Source: Flavobacteriales bacterium
GTDB lineage: Bacteria > Bacteroidota > Bacteroidia > Flavobacteriales_D > Cryomorphaceae
NCBI GenBank assembly: GCA_020200995.1
Contig: JAIVHQ010000221.1
Span: 1-12,652, forward strand
DNA length: 12,652 nucleotides
Direction of reading: 5' to 3'
Shown in pieces: positions 5,746 to 12,530 of this stretch (position 1 is the stretch's first letter; every line of letters begins with the position of its first letter). Both the position numbers and the translations under genes were made by a program. The notes under the pieces were generated by a model. It ran no database searches. It had not been told where the DNA came from and saw nothing but the letters and a program-made list of their open reading frames with translations.

Positions 5746-7023
5746 TCAGCCAATAAATTCCCCGCCAATATCTCGCCTGACATACAGCCCTTCGAATTCA
5801 ATGGTCGACATCCGCGCATAGGCATCATCCACCGCTTGTTTCAAATTCTCTCCCAAAGCCGTGACTGCGAGTACGCGTCCGCCGGCAGTAATGGTGTCTC
5901 CGTCTTTTTCGGCGGTGCCTGCGTGGTACACTGAGATGTCGCTCGGAATGTTGAGTCCGCTGATTTTCTTCCCTTTCCCGTAGCTTTCGGGATAGCCGCC
6001 CGATACGGCCATGACGGTGGCAGCGTGCCGGGGGTCAAATTCGATTTTCTTACCTGAAAGTTTCCCGTCCGCAGCGGCTTTGAGTAGTTCGAGGAGATCG
6101 GAACTGATGCGCGGTACTACAGCTTCGGTTTCAGGATCGCCCATGCGCACATTGTATTCTATGACGAAGGGGTCGCCGTTCACTTTGATCAGGCCGAAGA
6201 AGATGAAACCAAAATAGGGAATTCCCTCGGCGGCGAGGCCTCGCACGGTAGGCTCGACGATGCGCTGCTTCACCTTTTCCGAAAAGGCGGCATCCGAAAA
6301 GGGAACGGGGCTCACGGCGCCCATGCCGCCGGTATTGAGACCGGTATCGCCCTCTCCGATGCGCTTGTAGTCCTTGGCCTCGGGCAGTAAAACGTAGTCG
6401 GTGCCGTCGGTGAGGGCAAATACGGAAAGCTCGATGCCGTCGAGAAATGCTTCGATGACCACTTTTAAAGAGGCTACGCCGAATTTAGCATCCCTGAGCA
6501 TGAGTCCGAGTTGGCGTCGGGCTTCATCGAGGTTGTCGAGAATCAACACCCCTTTGCCGCCTGCGAGCCCGTCGGCCTTGAGGACGTAGGGCGGCTCAAA
6601 CGTTTCCAAAAACGTCTCGGCCTCCTTTAATTCGGCAGCTGTAAAAGTGCCGTAACGGGCCGTGGGTATATCGTGGCGGGCCATGAATGCTTTCGCAAAA
6701 TCCTTGCTCCCCTCGAGCTGCGCTCCGGCCTTGCCAGGTCCGATGATTCGCAAAGCGTCAAACTCAGGCAGGGCTTCGAAATAATCGCGGATGCCTTTCA
6801 CAAGGGGCGCTTCGGGCCCCACAAGGATGAGATCGACGGCGTGCTTACGCACAGCTTCGGCCACGGCATCAAAATCTTCGGGATTCACTTGGAGGTTGGT
6901 GCCTTCTTTGGCGGTGCCCGCATTTCCCTGGGCGATGTACAGATGACCGCACGAAGGACTTTCGGCAATTTTACGGGCGAGGGCGTGTTCGCGTCCGCCG
7001 GCTCCGAGAATTAAAACATTCAT
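5746..7023 (-). CDS. purD: phosphoribosylamine--glycine ligase (GAR synthetase)
   Basis: Joins glycine to phosphoribosylamine with ATP, the second step of de novo purine synthesis. The 425-residue protein has the family's normal length and order: N-domain with GAGGREHAL (7-15), the ATP-grasp P-loop KADGLAGGKGV (149-159), NTGGMGAVSP (230-239) and the metal-binding EYNVRMGDPETE (289-300), then the C-terminal biotin-carboxylase-like domain. It is monofunctional: no PurM or PurN domain is attached. It starts at the ATG before NVLILGAGG. A possible -7 box with one mismatch (TTTCTTTG on the minus strand, 7082-7089) lies upstream in the sequence before the repeat array. The stop is 6 bp from an inverted-repeat element. 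Confidence 0.96.
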   Translation of the reverse strand: MNVLILGAGGREHALARKIAESPSCGHLYIAQGNAGTAKEGTNLQVNPEDFDAVAEAVRKHAVDLILVGPEAPLVKGIRDYFEALPEFDALRIIGPGKAGAQLEGSKDFAKAFMARHDIPTARYGTFTAAELKEAETFLETFEPPYVLKADGLAGGKGVLILDNLDEARRQLGLMLRDAKFGVASLKVVIEAFLDGIELSVFALTDGTDYVLLPEAKDYKRIGEGDTGLNTGGMGAVSPVPFSDAAFSEKVKQRIVEPTVRGLAAEGIPYFGFIFFGLIKVNGDPFVIEYNVRMGDPETEAVVPRISSDLLELLKAAADGKLSGKKIEFDPRHAATVMAVSGGYPESYGKGKKISGLNIPSDISVYHAGTAEKDGDTITAGGRVLAVTALGENLKQAVDDAYARMSTIEFEGLYVRRDIGGEFIG

Positions 7024-7127
7024 TTAAAACAAGGATTTGTTTAAACTTCAGACCCTCGTTTAAAGGTCCGATAATGCGGTGCAAAGAAACAAAAGACGGT
7101 GAGAAGTTCGCGGCATAAAATGCGACC

Positions 7128-7624
7128 GTGCTGCGTTGATTCCTTCTGAGTGACGTGAATAGTGACGGAGCACTCATATTAGATAGAGGCTCATAATCGC
7201 GTCACTCAGAACGAAGCGCAGCGTAGTGAAGAGTCTCCTTTTTATCGGAGTCTAAAAGATTGCGTGCAAATGAAAATTTGATTTCAAAAAAAGGGAGACT
7301 CTTCAGTCATCATCTCCGCTGCGCTGCGTTGATTCCTTCTGAGTGACGTGAATAGTAATGAAGTACTGATATTAGAAAACAGCTCATCATTCCCGTCACT
7401 CAGAACGCAGCACAGCGAAGTGAAGAGTCTCCTTTCTATCGTAGCAGAAAGTATGTTGTGTATTCAATCTCATCTATCAAAAAAAGGGAGACTCTTCAGT
7501 CATCATCTCCGCTGCGCTGCGTTGATTCCTTCTGAGTGATGTGAATAGTAATGAGGTACTGATATTAGAAAACAGCTCATCATTCCGTCACTCAGAACGC
7601 AGCGAAGTGAAGTGAAGAGTCTCC
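7128..7624. repeat. tandem array of ~193-bp palindromic repeat units
   Basis: This fills most of the 7024-7674 gap. Right arms ending ttctgagtgacg/t (7128-7155, 7293-7348, 7486-7540) alternate with left arms beginning cgtcactcagaac (7200-7240, 7394-7432, 7586-7624). Left-arm starts are 194 and 192 bp apart. The ~45-bp spacers between a right arm and the next left arm (7156-7199, 7349-7393, 7541-7585) share attag...agctcat-at. The ~50-bp segments between left and following right arm are more variable, rich in A before gggagact. Arms are complementary over about 40 bp including gctgcgctgcg, so each unit can form a large hairpin. No reading frame of note is present. Confidence 0.9.
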
Positions 7625-7674
7625 CCTTTCCATAGTGGAAAGTAATTACGACGATAAAAGCATGAGAGTACAAG

Positions 7675-7965
7675 TCAACTTCGCGGCTTAATATACGACT
7701 CCAGCGCCTCCACATGCTTCTCAAAAGCGTCGACCCCCGCTGTGGTGACCTTACAGGTGGTCTGCGGGTAATTGCCCTTGAAGGATTTTTTCACAGAGAT
7801 ATAGCCGGCTGATTTCAACTTTTGCACCTGCACACTCAGGTTTCCGGAAGTGGCGCCCGTACGCTCCTTGAGGTAAACGAATTCGGCTTGCTCAGCGGCA
7901 ATCAGCAGGCTCATAACTGCTAGCCTTAGCTCGGAAGTCAGCAAGGGGTCGAGGGGTTTAAACAC
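7675..7965 (-). CDS. winged-helix transcriptional regulator (HTH_34-like)
   Basis: A 96-residue DNA-binding protein made almost entirely of one winged-helix domain: first helices at about 10-26, a helix-turn-helix at 28-55 with recognition helix SGNLSVQVQKLKSAGYI, and a wing around 57-72 (SVKKSFKGNYPQTTCKVT). It resembles the short MarR/ArsR-like regulators (PF13601 type) common in Bacteroidota. The chosen start is GTG at 7965. It overlaps the last 8 bases of the upstream membrane protein gene and gives a normal family N-terminus (FKPLDPLLTSELRLAVMSLL). An ATG at 8058 would overlap far into that gene with a Cys-rich, unlikely leader. Translational coupling is likely. It may repress its own operon at the palindrome at 8587-8601. 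Confidence 0.85.
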   Translation of the reverse strand: MFKPLDPLLTSELRLAVMSLLIAAEQAEFVYLKERTGATSGNLSVQVQKLKSAGYISVKKSFKGNYPQTTCKVTTAGVDAFEKHVEALESYIKPRS

Positions 7966-8545
7966 CGCTTTCAGCTTTGAACCGCTTGCGCAGCATGAGA
8001 CCCGGCACCACATAGCCCAAAAATACGGCTGCCGAATAAGCGAGGAGCAAGTCGGCATCTTTCAGCCAGAGTGAAAGGACGGCGGTGATCCAAAATACCA
8101 CGGCTCCGACTTTCAACGGGACAAAACGGACGATGGCGCCGGAAACAAACGTGGCCAGACCGATCAGGATGAGCAGAAAGGGAATCGGGTTCACCCGCAT
8201 GAGAAGACTCACAGGGATGATGAGCAAAAGCGCAATCCCAAACCCCTGCCACAGGGTAGCGTAGATGTTGTCGAACTTGGTTTTGACCTGCTCACGGCGT
8301 TGCCTTCGCATCTCATATACCACCGCGATCGGCACACCGATGATCGGCATGGCTACCCAAACCCAATTCGACTCGGGCCCGAACCCCTGCATGATCAGAA
8401 AGTACTGCACGAGGGCCGCTGCAATTACCAGGATGCCCCAGAGTAAAAAGTGAAATCCCGATTCACCGAACTTCCGGCGTGACATGGAAATCATTTGCCG
8501 AATGACCTCCATGCTTTCTTCTTGTGTTAAATTTTCTCTGTCCAT
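7958..8545 (-). CDS. six-helix membrane protein paired with the winged-helix regulator
   Basis: A 195-residue protein with a charged cytosolic N-terminus (LTQEESMEVIRQMISMSRRKF, residues 6-26) and about six transmembrane helices (31-52, 60-78, 98-116, 120-138, 144-160, 164-184), ending in a basic tail. A KR-rich loop (79-92) separates helices 2 and 3. I do not recognise a named family. In Bacteroidota such proteins are often encoded directly before a small winged-helix regulator, as here, so it may sense or transmit a membrane signal; that is inference. The start ATG at 8545 has a promoter-like box 28 bp upstream. The stop codon lies within the next gene. Confidence 0.8.
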   Translation of the reverse strand: MDRENLTQEESMEVIRQMISMSRRKFGESGFHFLLWGILVIAAALVQYFLIMQGFGPESNWVWVAMPIIGVPIAVVYEMRRQRREQVKTKFDNIYATLWQGFGIALLLIIPVSLLMRVNPIPFLLILIGLATFVSGAIVRFVPLKVGAVVFWITAVLSLWLKDADLLLAYSAAVFLGYVVPGLMLRKRFKAESGV

Positions 8546-8573
8546 GATCGTTAATTCTAATGGTTTAACGAAG

Positions 8574-8581
8574 CAAATGTA
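8574..8581 (-). promoter_or_regulatory. candidate -7 box of the membrane protein-regulator operon
   Basis: Reads TACATTTG on the minus strand, matching TAnnTTTG, 28 bp upstream of the ATG at 8545. Confidence 0.5.
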
Positions 8582-8586
8582 AAGTA

Positions 8587-8601
8587 GTTTATATTATAAA
8601 C
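8587..8601. promoter_or_regulatory. candidate operator, 15-bp perfect palindrome
   Basis: gtttata-t-tataaac is a perfect inverted repeat lying immediately upstream of the -7 box, in the region between -33 and -7. That is a typical site for repression. The winged-helix regulator encoded second in the operon is the natural candidate to bind it. AT-richness lowers the weight of the palindrome alone. Confidence 0.45.
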
Positions 8602-8635
8602 CTAATTTTCATTTGATATTTTGCGTCCTGCGCAC

Positions 8636-8699
8636 AGTGACGCGCGGTAGTGATGCTGTGATCCAATTAGCAAAAAGCTCATCATCCACGTCACTCGAG
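8636..8699. repeat. degenerate copy of the CGTCACTCAGAA-family repeat
   Basis: Only the innermost 7 bp of each arm remain (agtgacg 8636-8642, cgtcact 8689-8695) around a spacer that keeps the family core ccaattag-aaaaagctcatcatcca, closely matching the spacer at 2974-3020. The outer arms are absent. Confidence 0.7.
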
Positions 8700-8719
8700 C
8701 ACTCTGGGAACACAATCCA

Positions 8720-8747
8720 CAAAAAAAGGAGGCCTCTCGGCCTCCTC
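8720..8747 (-). terminator. intrinsic terminator of the redox operon
   Basis: A perfect 8-bp stem (aggaggcc 8727-8734, ggcctcct 8739-8746) has a GAGA tetraloop on the minus strand and is followed there by seven U (A-run 8721-8727). It lies 40 bp after the lipoprotein stop codon. Confidence 0.9.
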
Positions 8748-8787
8748 TTCAAATAAAATTACGAATCGAAATCCGTCAAACATCACA

Positions 8788-9504
8788 TCACGCCTTCACC
8801 CGCTTGATGCTGCAACCCAATTGTCGGGTGCTCGCGGGATCGATCGGCTTGCCTGCCACATGGGCATCGATGGCATTCATGAGGTATGGCTCCTTTACGT
8901 CGGCGGCGCTGTCCACGCTGTCGTCAATGGCGCCTTTGTAAATCAGGTTCATCTCACCGTCGAACATGAAAACGTGAGGGGTGGTCAAGGCGCCGAATGC
9001 GTCGGCTACTACATGCGATTCATCCAGGAGGTAAGGCCCTTTGAGGCCCTTGTCCTTGTAACGCGCCTGCATGTCGGACATGCCGTCGCCCTTTCCACGC
9101 TTGGCTTCGTTGGGGTTGATCAGCGCCATCCCGATATCGGCTTTCGCAGCGTAATCGTGGATTGCGGCGTAGCGTCCCTCCCAGCCTTCAGACTTCTTGC
9201 CGTTGCCGACCACGAATGGGCAGGTATTGCAACTGAAAATTACAATCAGTCCATTCTCCTTGGCAAGGCCTTGCAAGTGGTGGTCTGTTCCGTCGATGTT
9301 TTTCATTTTCACATCTGCGGCGGGCAGCGTGGCGCCCAATTCGAGGATGCCGTCTTTTTCGGCTTTCTCGTCATTTACCGCAAGGGTATTCTCGCCGGCC
9401 GCGCTCTTATCGCTTGCGTCTGCATCGCTCTTCGCATCATTTCCCGAAGGGGTGCAGGCCACCACAGAGGCGGCCAAAGCGAGAATCAAAAAATTGATCT
9501 TCAT
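8788..9504 (-). CDS. thioredoxin-fold lipoprotein, peroxiredoxin-like (PRX_like1 type)
   Basis: A 238-residue exported lipoprotein. Residues 1-16 are a signal peptide with lipobox VVAC (lipidated Cys17), then a polar Asp/Ser/Ala-rich linker to about 50, then a thioredoxin/AhpC-type domain. The redox motif is CNTC (Cys92, Cys95) in IFSCNTCPFV, followed by INPNEAKRGKGD, a PYLLDES segment and the cis-proline strand TTPHVFMFDG, features of the peroxiredoxin-like CxxC subgroup. It probably acts as a thiol-disulfide reductase or peroxidase in the cell envelope; substrate unknown. It follows the bacilliredoxin gene by 35 bp without a promoter match, suggesting one operon ending at the terminator at 8720-8747. 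The family is clear, the exact activity is not. Confidence 0.88.
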   Translation of the reverse strand: MKINFLILALAASVVACTPSGNDAKSDADASDKSAAGENTLAVNDEKAEKDGILELGATLPAADVKMKNIDGTDHHLQGLAKENGLIVIFSCNTCPFVVGNGKKSEGWEGRYAAIHDYAAKADIGMALINPNEAKRGKGDGMSDMQARYKDKGLKGPYLLDESHVVADAFGALTTPHVFMFDGEMNLIYKGAIDDSVDSAADVKEPYLMNAIDAHVAGKPIDPASTRQLGCSIKRVKA

Positions 9505-9539
9505 ATTTCTATCTTAATTTGTCCTTGATGAAAGCGGGA

Positions 9540-9953
9540 TCAGCAGTACTCTTCGTACGCCATTTTCAGGTTTTCGGCAATCATCTCGGCGGGTCGGCCT
9601 TCGATGTGGTGGCGCTCGATGAAGTGCACCAATTTACCGTCTTTGAACAGGGCAATGCTGGGCGATGAGGGCGGGTAAGGCAGGAAATACTGTCGGGCGC
9701 GGTTGGTAGCGTCGGCATCCACACCGGCAAAAACGGTGGTGAGTTTCGACGGCTTCTTACCAGCTTGCAGTGACAATTTCACTCCCGGTCTTGCGGCGCC
9801 TGCAGCACATCCGCATACAGAATTTACCACCACGAGTGTGGTTCCTTCCTTCGCGTTGAGTGCAGTGTCTACTTCTTCAGGGCTGCGGAGCTCCGTAAAG
9901 CCCTCGCTTACCAAATCTTCTTTCATGGGGGCAACCAATTCTGCTGGGTACAT
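9540..9953 (-). CDS. brxA: bacilliredoxin (BrxA/BrxB, YphP/YqiW family)
   Basis: A 137-residue thioredoxin-like protein with the characteristic CGC active site (Cys47, Cys49) in VVNSVCGCAAG, the normal family length, and conserved YPPSSPSIALFKDGK and HHIEGR segments. Bacilliredoxins remove bacillithiol from proteins after oxidative stress in the cytosol; use of bacillithiol here is inference from the family. The frame is open far upstream (to 10277), but the ATG at 9953 begins the conserved MYPAELV sequence and lies just after a good -7 box, so it is the start. It is followed by the redox lipoprotein gene on the same strand and preceded by tadA with a 101-bp gap. BrxA and BrxB cannot be told apart here. 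Confidence 0.9.
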   Translation of the reverse strand: MYPAELVAPMKEDLVSEGFTELRSPEEVDTALNAKEGTTLVVVNSVCGCAAGAARPGVKLSLQAGKKPSKLTTVFAGVDADATNRARQYFLPYPPSSPSIALFKDGKLVHFIERHHIEGRPAEMIAENLKMAYEEYC

Positions 9954-9978
9954 ATCGTTTCTTTTTTGAGTTATTCTA

Positions 9979-9986
9979 CAAAGATA
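9979..9986 (-). promoter_or_regulatory. candidate promoter -7 box of the redox operon
   Basis: Reads TATCTTTG on the minus strand, matching TAnnTTTG, 25 bp upstream of the bacilliredoxin ATG. It supports the 9953 start and independent transcription from tadA. Confidence 0.55.
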
Positions 9987-10054
9987 CAACCAAATCGGAA
10001 CCTTGTTCACTCCCCGTATCGATGAGGCATAGACGGCGGCTATCAAAAGGGGTT

Positions 10055-10507
10055 TCAGTCCTTGCGCCTTTCGGCAAAAAACTGCTTCATCAGCGCTGCG
10101 GCCTCGTCGCCGAGTATACCACCTACAAAAGTCGTCTTGGGATGCAGGAGGTTTTTTTCCCATTGGGTAAAGCCCTTGCGCTCGTCGTACGCGCCGAAGA
10201 CCAGCTTGCCGAGCTGCGCCCAATGCAATGCGCCGGCGCACATCATACAGGGTTCGAGTGTTACGTACAGGGTGCACTTGTTGAGGTACTTCCCGCCGAT
10301 AAAATTCGACGCGGCCGTCACCGCCTGCATCTCTGCGTGGGCCGTCACATCGTTGAGCCGCTCTGTGTAATTGTGGGCCCGGGCGATGATCCTGCCCTGG
10401 CTTACCACCACAGCTCCCACGGGAACTTCCCCGGCCTCATAGGCACTTTCGGCCTCGCGGAGGGCTTGTTTCATAAAGTATTCGTCGCTCTGCAGGTCAA
10501 TGGGCAT
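10055..10507 (-). CDS. tadA: tRNA adenosine(34) deaminase
   Basis: Deaminates A34 to inosine in the anticodon of tRNA-Arg(ACG) so that it reads CGU, CGC and CGA. The 150-residue protein has the normal length. It carries the zinc-dependent cytidine-deaminase-fold signature: HAE with His57 and the proton-shuttling Glu59, and PCMMC with zinc ligands Cys87 and Cys90. GEVPVGAVVV (26-35) and HNYTE (45-49) are also typical. It is divergent from aspS, with 191 bp between starts. A weak -7 candidate (TACATTCG, one mismatch, 10547-10554) lies upstream. The family includes guanine deaminases, but the N-terminal YFMKQALREAE and VPVGAVVV pattern favours TadA. Confidence 0.93.
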   Translation of the reverse strand: MPIDLQSDEYFMKQALREAESAYEAGEVPVGAVVVSQGRIIARAHNYTERLNDVTAHAEMQAVTAASNFIGGKYLNKCTLYVTLEPCMMCAGALHWAQLGKLVFGAYDERKGFTQWEKNLLHPKTTFVGGILGDEAAALMKQFFAERRKD

Positions 10508-10671
10508 AAGGCAGGTCAGGAATTTAGGTGGGTAAAGTCGCTGGAGCGAATGTAGCAGTTTTTTCGGCGCACCAAAATCCGGGGAGGTGATGAAGCCCCT
10601 TCAGGTTGCCTCGCGGCCGGCTGCGTCCCCTTTTCGGGAAAAGTTTCCGGGCGCGCTTCGCCAATCCTTTT

Positions 10672-10679
10672 TACTTTTG
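10672..10679 (+). promoter_or_regulatory. candidate aspS promoter -7 box
   Basis: TACTTTTG, matching TAnnTTTG, 19 bp upstream of the aspS ATG at 10699; the leader would be only about 13 nt. Its position argues against the earlier in-frame ATG at 10606. The rest of the tadA-aspS gap shows only a small cttttc/gaaaag hairpin near 10630-10643. Confidence 0.5.
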
Positions 10680-10698
10680 CGGTCTGAATACGAAAACC

Positions 10699-12450
10699 AT
10701 GCACAGAACTCATACTTGCGGCGAATTGCGCCTCACCCACGTCGGAACCGAAATTACCCTCGCAGGCTGGGTGCAACGCTCGCGCGACCTGGGCGGAATG
10801 ACCTTCATCGACCTTCGAGACCGCTACGGCATCACGCAGCTCGTTTTCAATATGGACGACGATGCCGAACTCTGCGAAAAAGCCCGCACCCCGGGCCGCG
10901 AATTTGTCATCAAAGTAACAGGCACCGTCCGCGAACGCAGCAATAAAAACCCCAAAATGCCCACCGGCGATGTGGAGGTGAAAGCCAAAACACTCGAAGT
11001 GTTGAACAGCAGCAAGACCCCGCCCTTCACCATCGAAGACGATACCGACGGCGGCGACGAACTGCGCATGCAGTACCGCTACCTCGACCTGCGCCGGCAC
11101 AATGTGCAGGAGAAACTCATCCTGCGCCACAAGCTCGCCATCGCCACGCGCAGCTTTATGGACGAGGCCGGATTTCTCGAGATTGAAACCCCCTACCTCA
11201 TCAAGTCCACCCCCGAGGGCGCCCGCGACTTTGTGGTGCCCAGCCGCATGAATCCCGGCGAATTTTACGCCCTGCCCCAATCTCCGCAGACCTTCAAGCA
11301 GCTCCTCATGGTGAGCGGGTACGACAAGTATTTTCAAATCGTGCGCTGCTTTCGCGACGAAGACCTCCGCGCCGACCGCCAGCCCGAGTTTACCCAGATC
11401 GACTGCGAAATGGCCTTTGTGGAGCAGGAAGACATCCTCACCATTTTCAGTGCCCTTACCAAGCACCTGTTCCGAAAAGTAATTGATGTGAACCTACCTG
11501 ATTTCCGCCGCATGGATTACGCCACCGCCATGGAAAAATACGGTTCTGACAAGCCGGACATCCGCTTCGGCATGGAATTTAAAGACTGTGACGCTTTTGC
11601 AAAAGGACACGGATTCAATGTATTCGACACCGCCGAAGCAGTGCTCGGAATCGTCGCCACCGGCTGCGCTGAGTACTCGCGCAAGCAGCTCGACGCACTC
11701 ACCGAATGGGTGAAGCGACCGCAAATCGGCGCAAAGGGCCTCGTGTACATCAAGTACCTCGGCGAGAGCAGTGTGAAATCATCGGTCGATAAATTCTACA
11801 GCCCCGAAGTACTCGAAATGTGGTGCAAAGGCGTCGGTGCCAAGCCCGGCGACCTATTGCTTGTGCTCAGCGGCGACCTCGACGCAGTGCGCAAGCAGCT
11901 CGGCGAACTCCGCCTCCACATGGGCCGTGAACTCGACCTCCGCGATCCGAAAGTTTTTGCCCCCCTCTGGGTGGTCGACTTCCCCCTCCTCGAATGGGAC
12001 GAAGGCGAAGGCCGCCACTTTGCCATGCACCACCCCTTCACTTCGCCCAAGCCCGAAGACGTGCACCTCCTTGAAAACGAACCCGGAAAAGCCCGCGCGA
12101 ACGCCTACGACCTTGTGATCAATGGTGTGGAAATCGGAGGCGGCTCGATCCGTATCCACGACCGCGCCCTCCAATCGCAAATGTTCGACATCCTTGGCTT
12201 TACCAAAGAAGAAGCGCAGGCCCAGTTCGGCTTTCTGATGAATGCCTTCGAATACGGCGCCCCACCGCACGGTGGCATCGCCTTCGGCTTCGACAGGCTG
12301 TGTTCACTACTCGGCGGATCTGAAAGCATCCGCGACTACATCGCCTTTCCGAAAAACAACTCAGGCCGCGATGTGATGATCGATGCCCCGGCGCCGATTG
12401 ATGAAAAACAGCTGGAAGAATTGGCTTTGAGGATCAGGAAGGATTCGTGA
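10699..12450 (+). CDS. aspS: aspartyl-tRNA synthetase
   Basis: Attaches aspartate to tRNA-Asp; class IIb synthetase. The 583-residue length fits the bacterial type, with N-terminal OB-fold anticodon-binding domain (about 1-105: LAGWVQRSRDLGGMTFIDLRD), the catalytic core, the inserted GAD-like domain (about 290-430), and the C-terminal core. Seen are the flipping-loop STPEGARDF (170-178), QSPQTFKQ (194-201), motif 2 FRDEDLRADRQPEFTQ (218-233), GGGSIRIHD, and motif 3 GIAFGFDRL (526-534). The start ATG at 10699 gives MHRTHTCGEL, the usual beginning; an upstream in-frame ATG adds an implausible basic leader over the promoter. The tail reads FPKNNSGRDVMIDAP. Whether it is discriminating or also makes Asp-tRNA-Asn cannot be read safely here. 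The region after it is occupied by terminators and a group II intron. Confidence 0.97.
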   Translation: MHRTHTCGELRLTHVGTEITLAGWVQRSRDLGGMTFIDLRDRYGITQLVFNMDDDAELCEKARTPGREFVIKVTGTVRERSNKNPKMPTGDVEVKAKTLEVLNSSKTPPFTIEDDTDGGDELRMQYRYLDLRRHNVQEKLILRHKLAIATRSFMDEAGFLEIETPYLIKSTPEGARDFVVPSRMNPGEFYALPQSPQTFKQLLMVSGYDKYFQIVRCFRDEDLRADRQPEFTQIDCEMAFVEQEDILTIFSALTKHLFRKVIDVNLPDFRRMDYATAMEKYGSDKPDIRFGMEFKDCDAFAKGHGFNVFDTAEAVLGIVATGCAEYSRKQLDALTEWVKRPQIGAKGLVYIKYLGESSVKSSVDKFYSPEVLEMWCKGVGAKPGDLLLVLSGDLDAVRKQLGELRLHMGRELDLRDPKVFAPLWVVDFPLLEWDEGEGRHFAMHHPFTSPKPEDVHLLENEPGKARANAYDLVINGVEIGGGSIRIHDRALQSQMFDILGFTKEEAQAQFGFLMNAFEYGAPPHGGIAFGFDRLCSLLGGSESIRDYIAFPKNNSGRDVMIDAPAPIDEKQLEELALRIRKDS

Positions 12451-12460
12451 GGCAAGCCGC

Positions 12461-12493
12461 GAAAAAGGCCACAACCATTCGTTCATTGGTGGC
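12461..12493 (-). terminator. candidate leftward terminator between aspS and the intron
   Basis: An interrupted hairpin: gcc/ggc at the base (12468-12470 with 12491-12493) and acca/tggt above a 3-nt bulge. On the minus strand it is followed by C and five U (A-run 12462-12466). A second weak hairpin (gccc/gggg, 12502-12514) also has a U-run only on the minus strand (A-run 12495-12501). They would stop transcription from a convergent gene to the right, or from the intron. Confidence 0.35.
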
Positions 12494-12516
12494 TAAAAAA
12501 AGCCCATTACGGGGTT

Positions 12517-12530
12517 AAAAAAAAGAGGCC
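12517..12530. terminator. half of a terminator hairpin abutting the intron
   Basis: A-run of eight (12517-12524) followed by gaggcc (12525-12530). On the minus strand this is GGCCTC followed by eight U, the 3' half of an intrinsic terminator much like the intact one at 8720-8747. The partner half (GAGGCC on the minus strand) is not present before the intron boundary in the window and may lie on the intron's far side. Confidence 0.5.

Noticed and set aside
7128..7624. CRISPR array
   Set aside because: The period is ~193 bp, the spacers are similar to each other rather than unique, and no cas genes are nearby.
8821..9528. 235-codon plus-strand frame opposite the redox lipoprotein gene
   Set aside because: Antisense shadow of a clear gene with signal peptide and CxxC motif; it has no domain or start context.
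9954..10277. 108-codon N-terminal extension of the bacilliredoxin
   Set aside because: The extension overlaps tadA and the promoter box, is unlike any bacilliredoxin, and the conserved family start is at 9953.
10022..10555. 177-codon plus-strand frame opposite tadA
   Set aside because: Antisense to tadA, whose zinc motifs are intact; no recognisable features.
10516..11466. 316-codon frame on the minus strand opposite aspS
   Set aside because: It lies antisense to the well-conserved aspS 5' region and the promoter gap, has His/Val/Ala-rich composition typical of antisense frames in this codon usage, and no recognisable domain.
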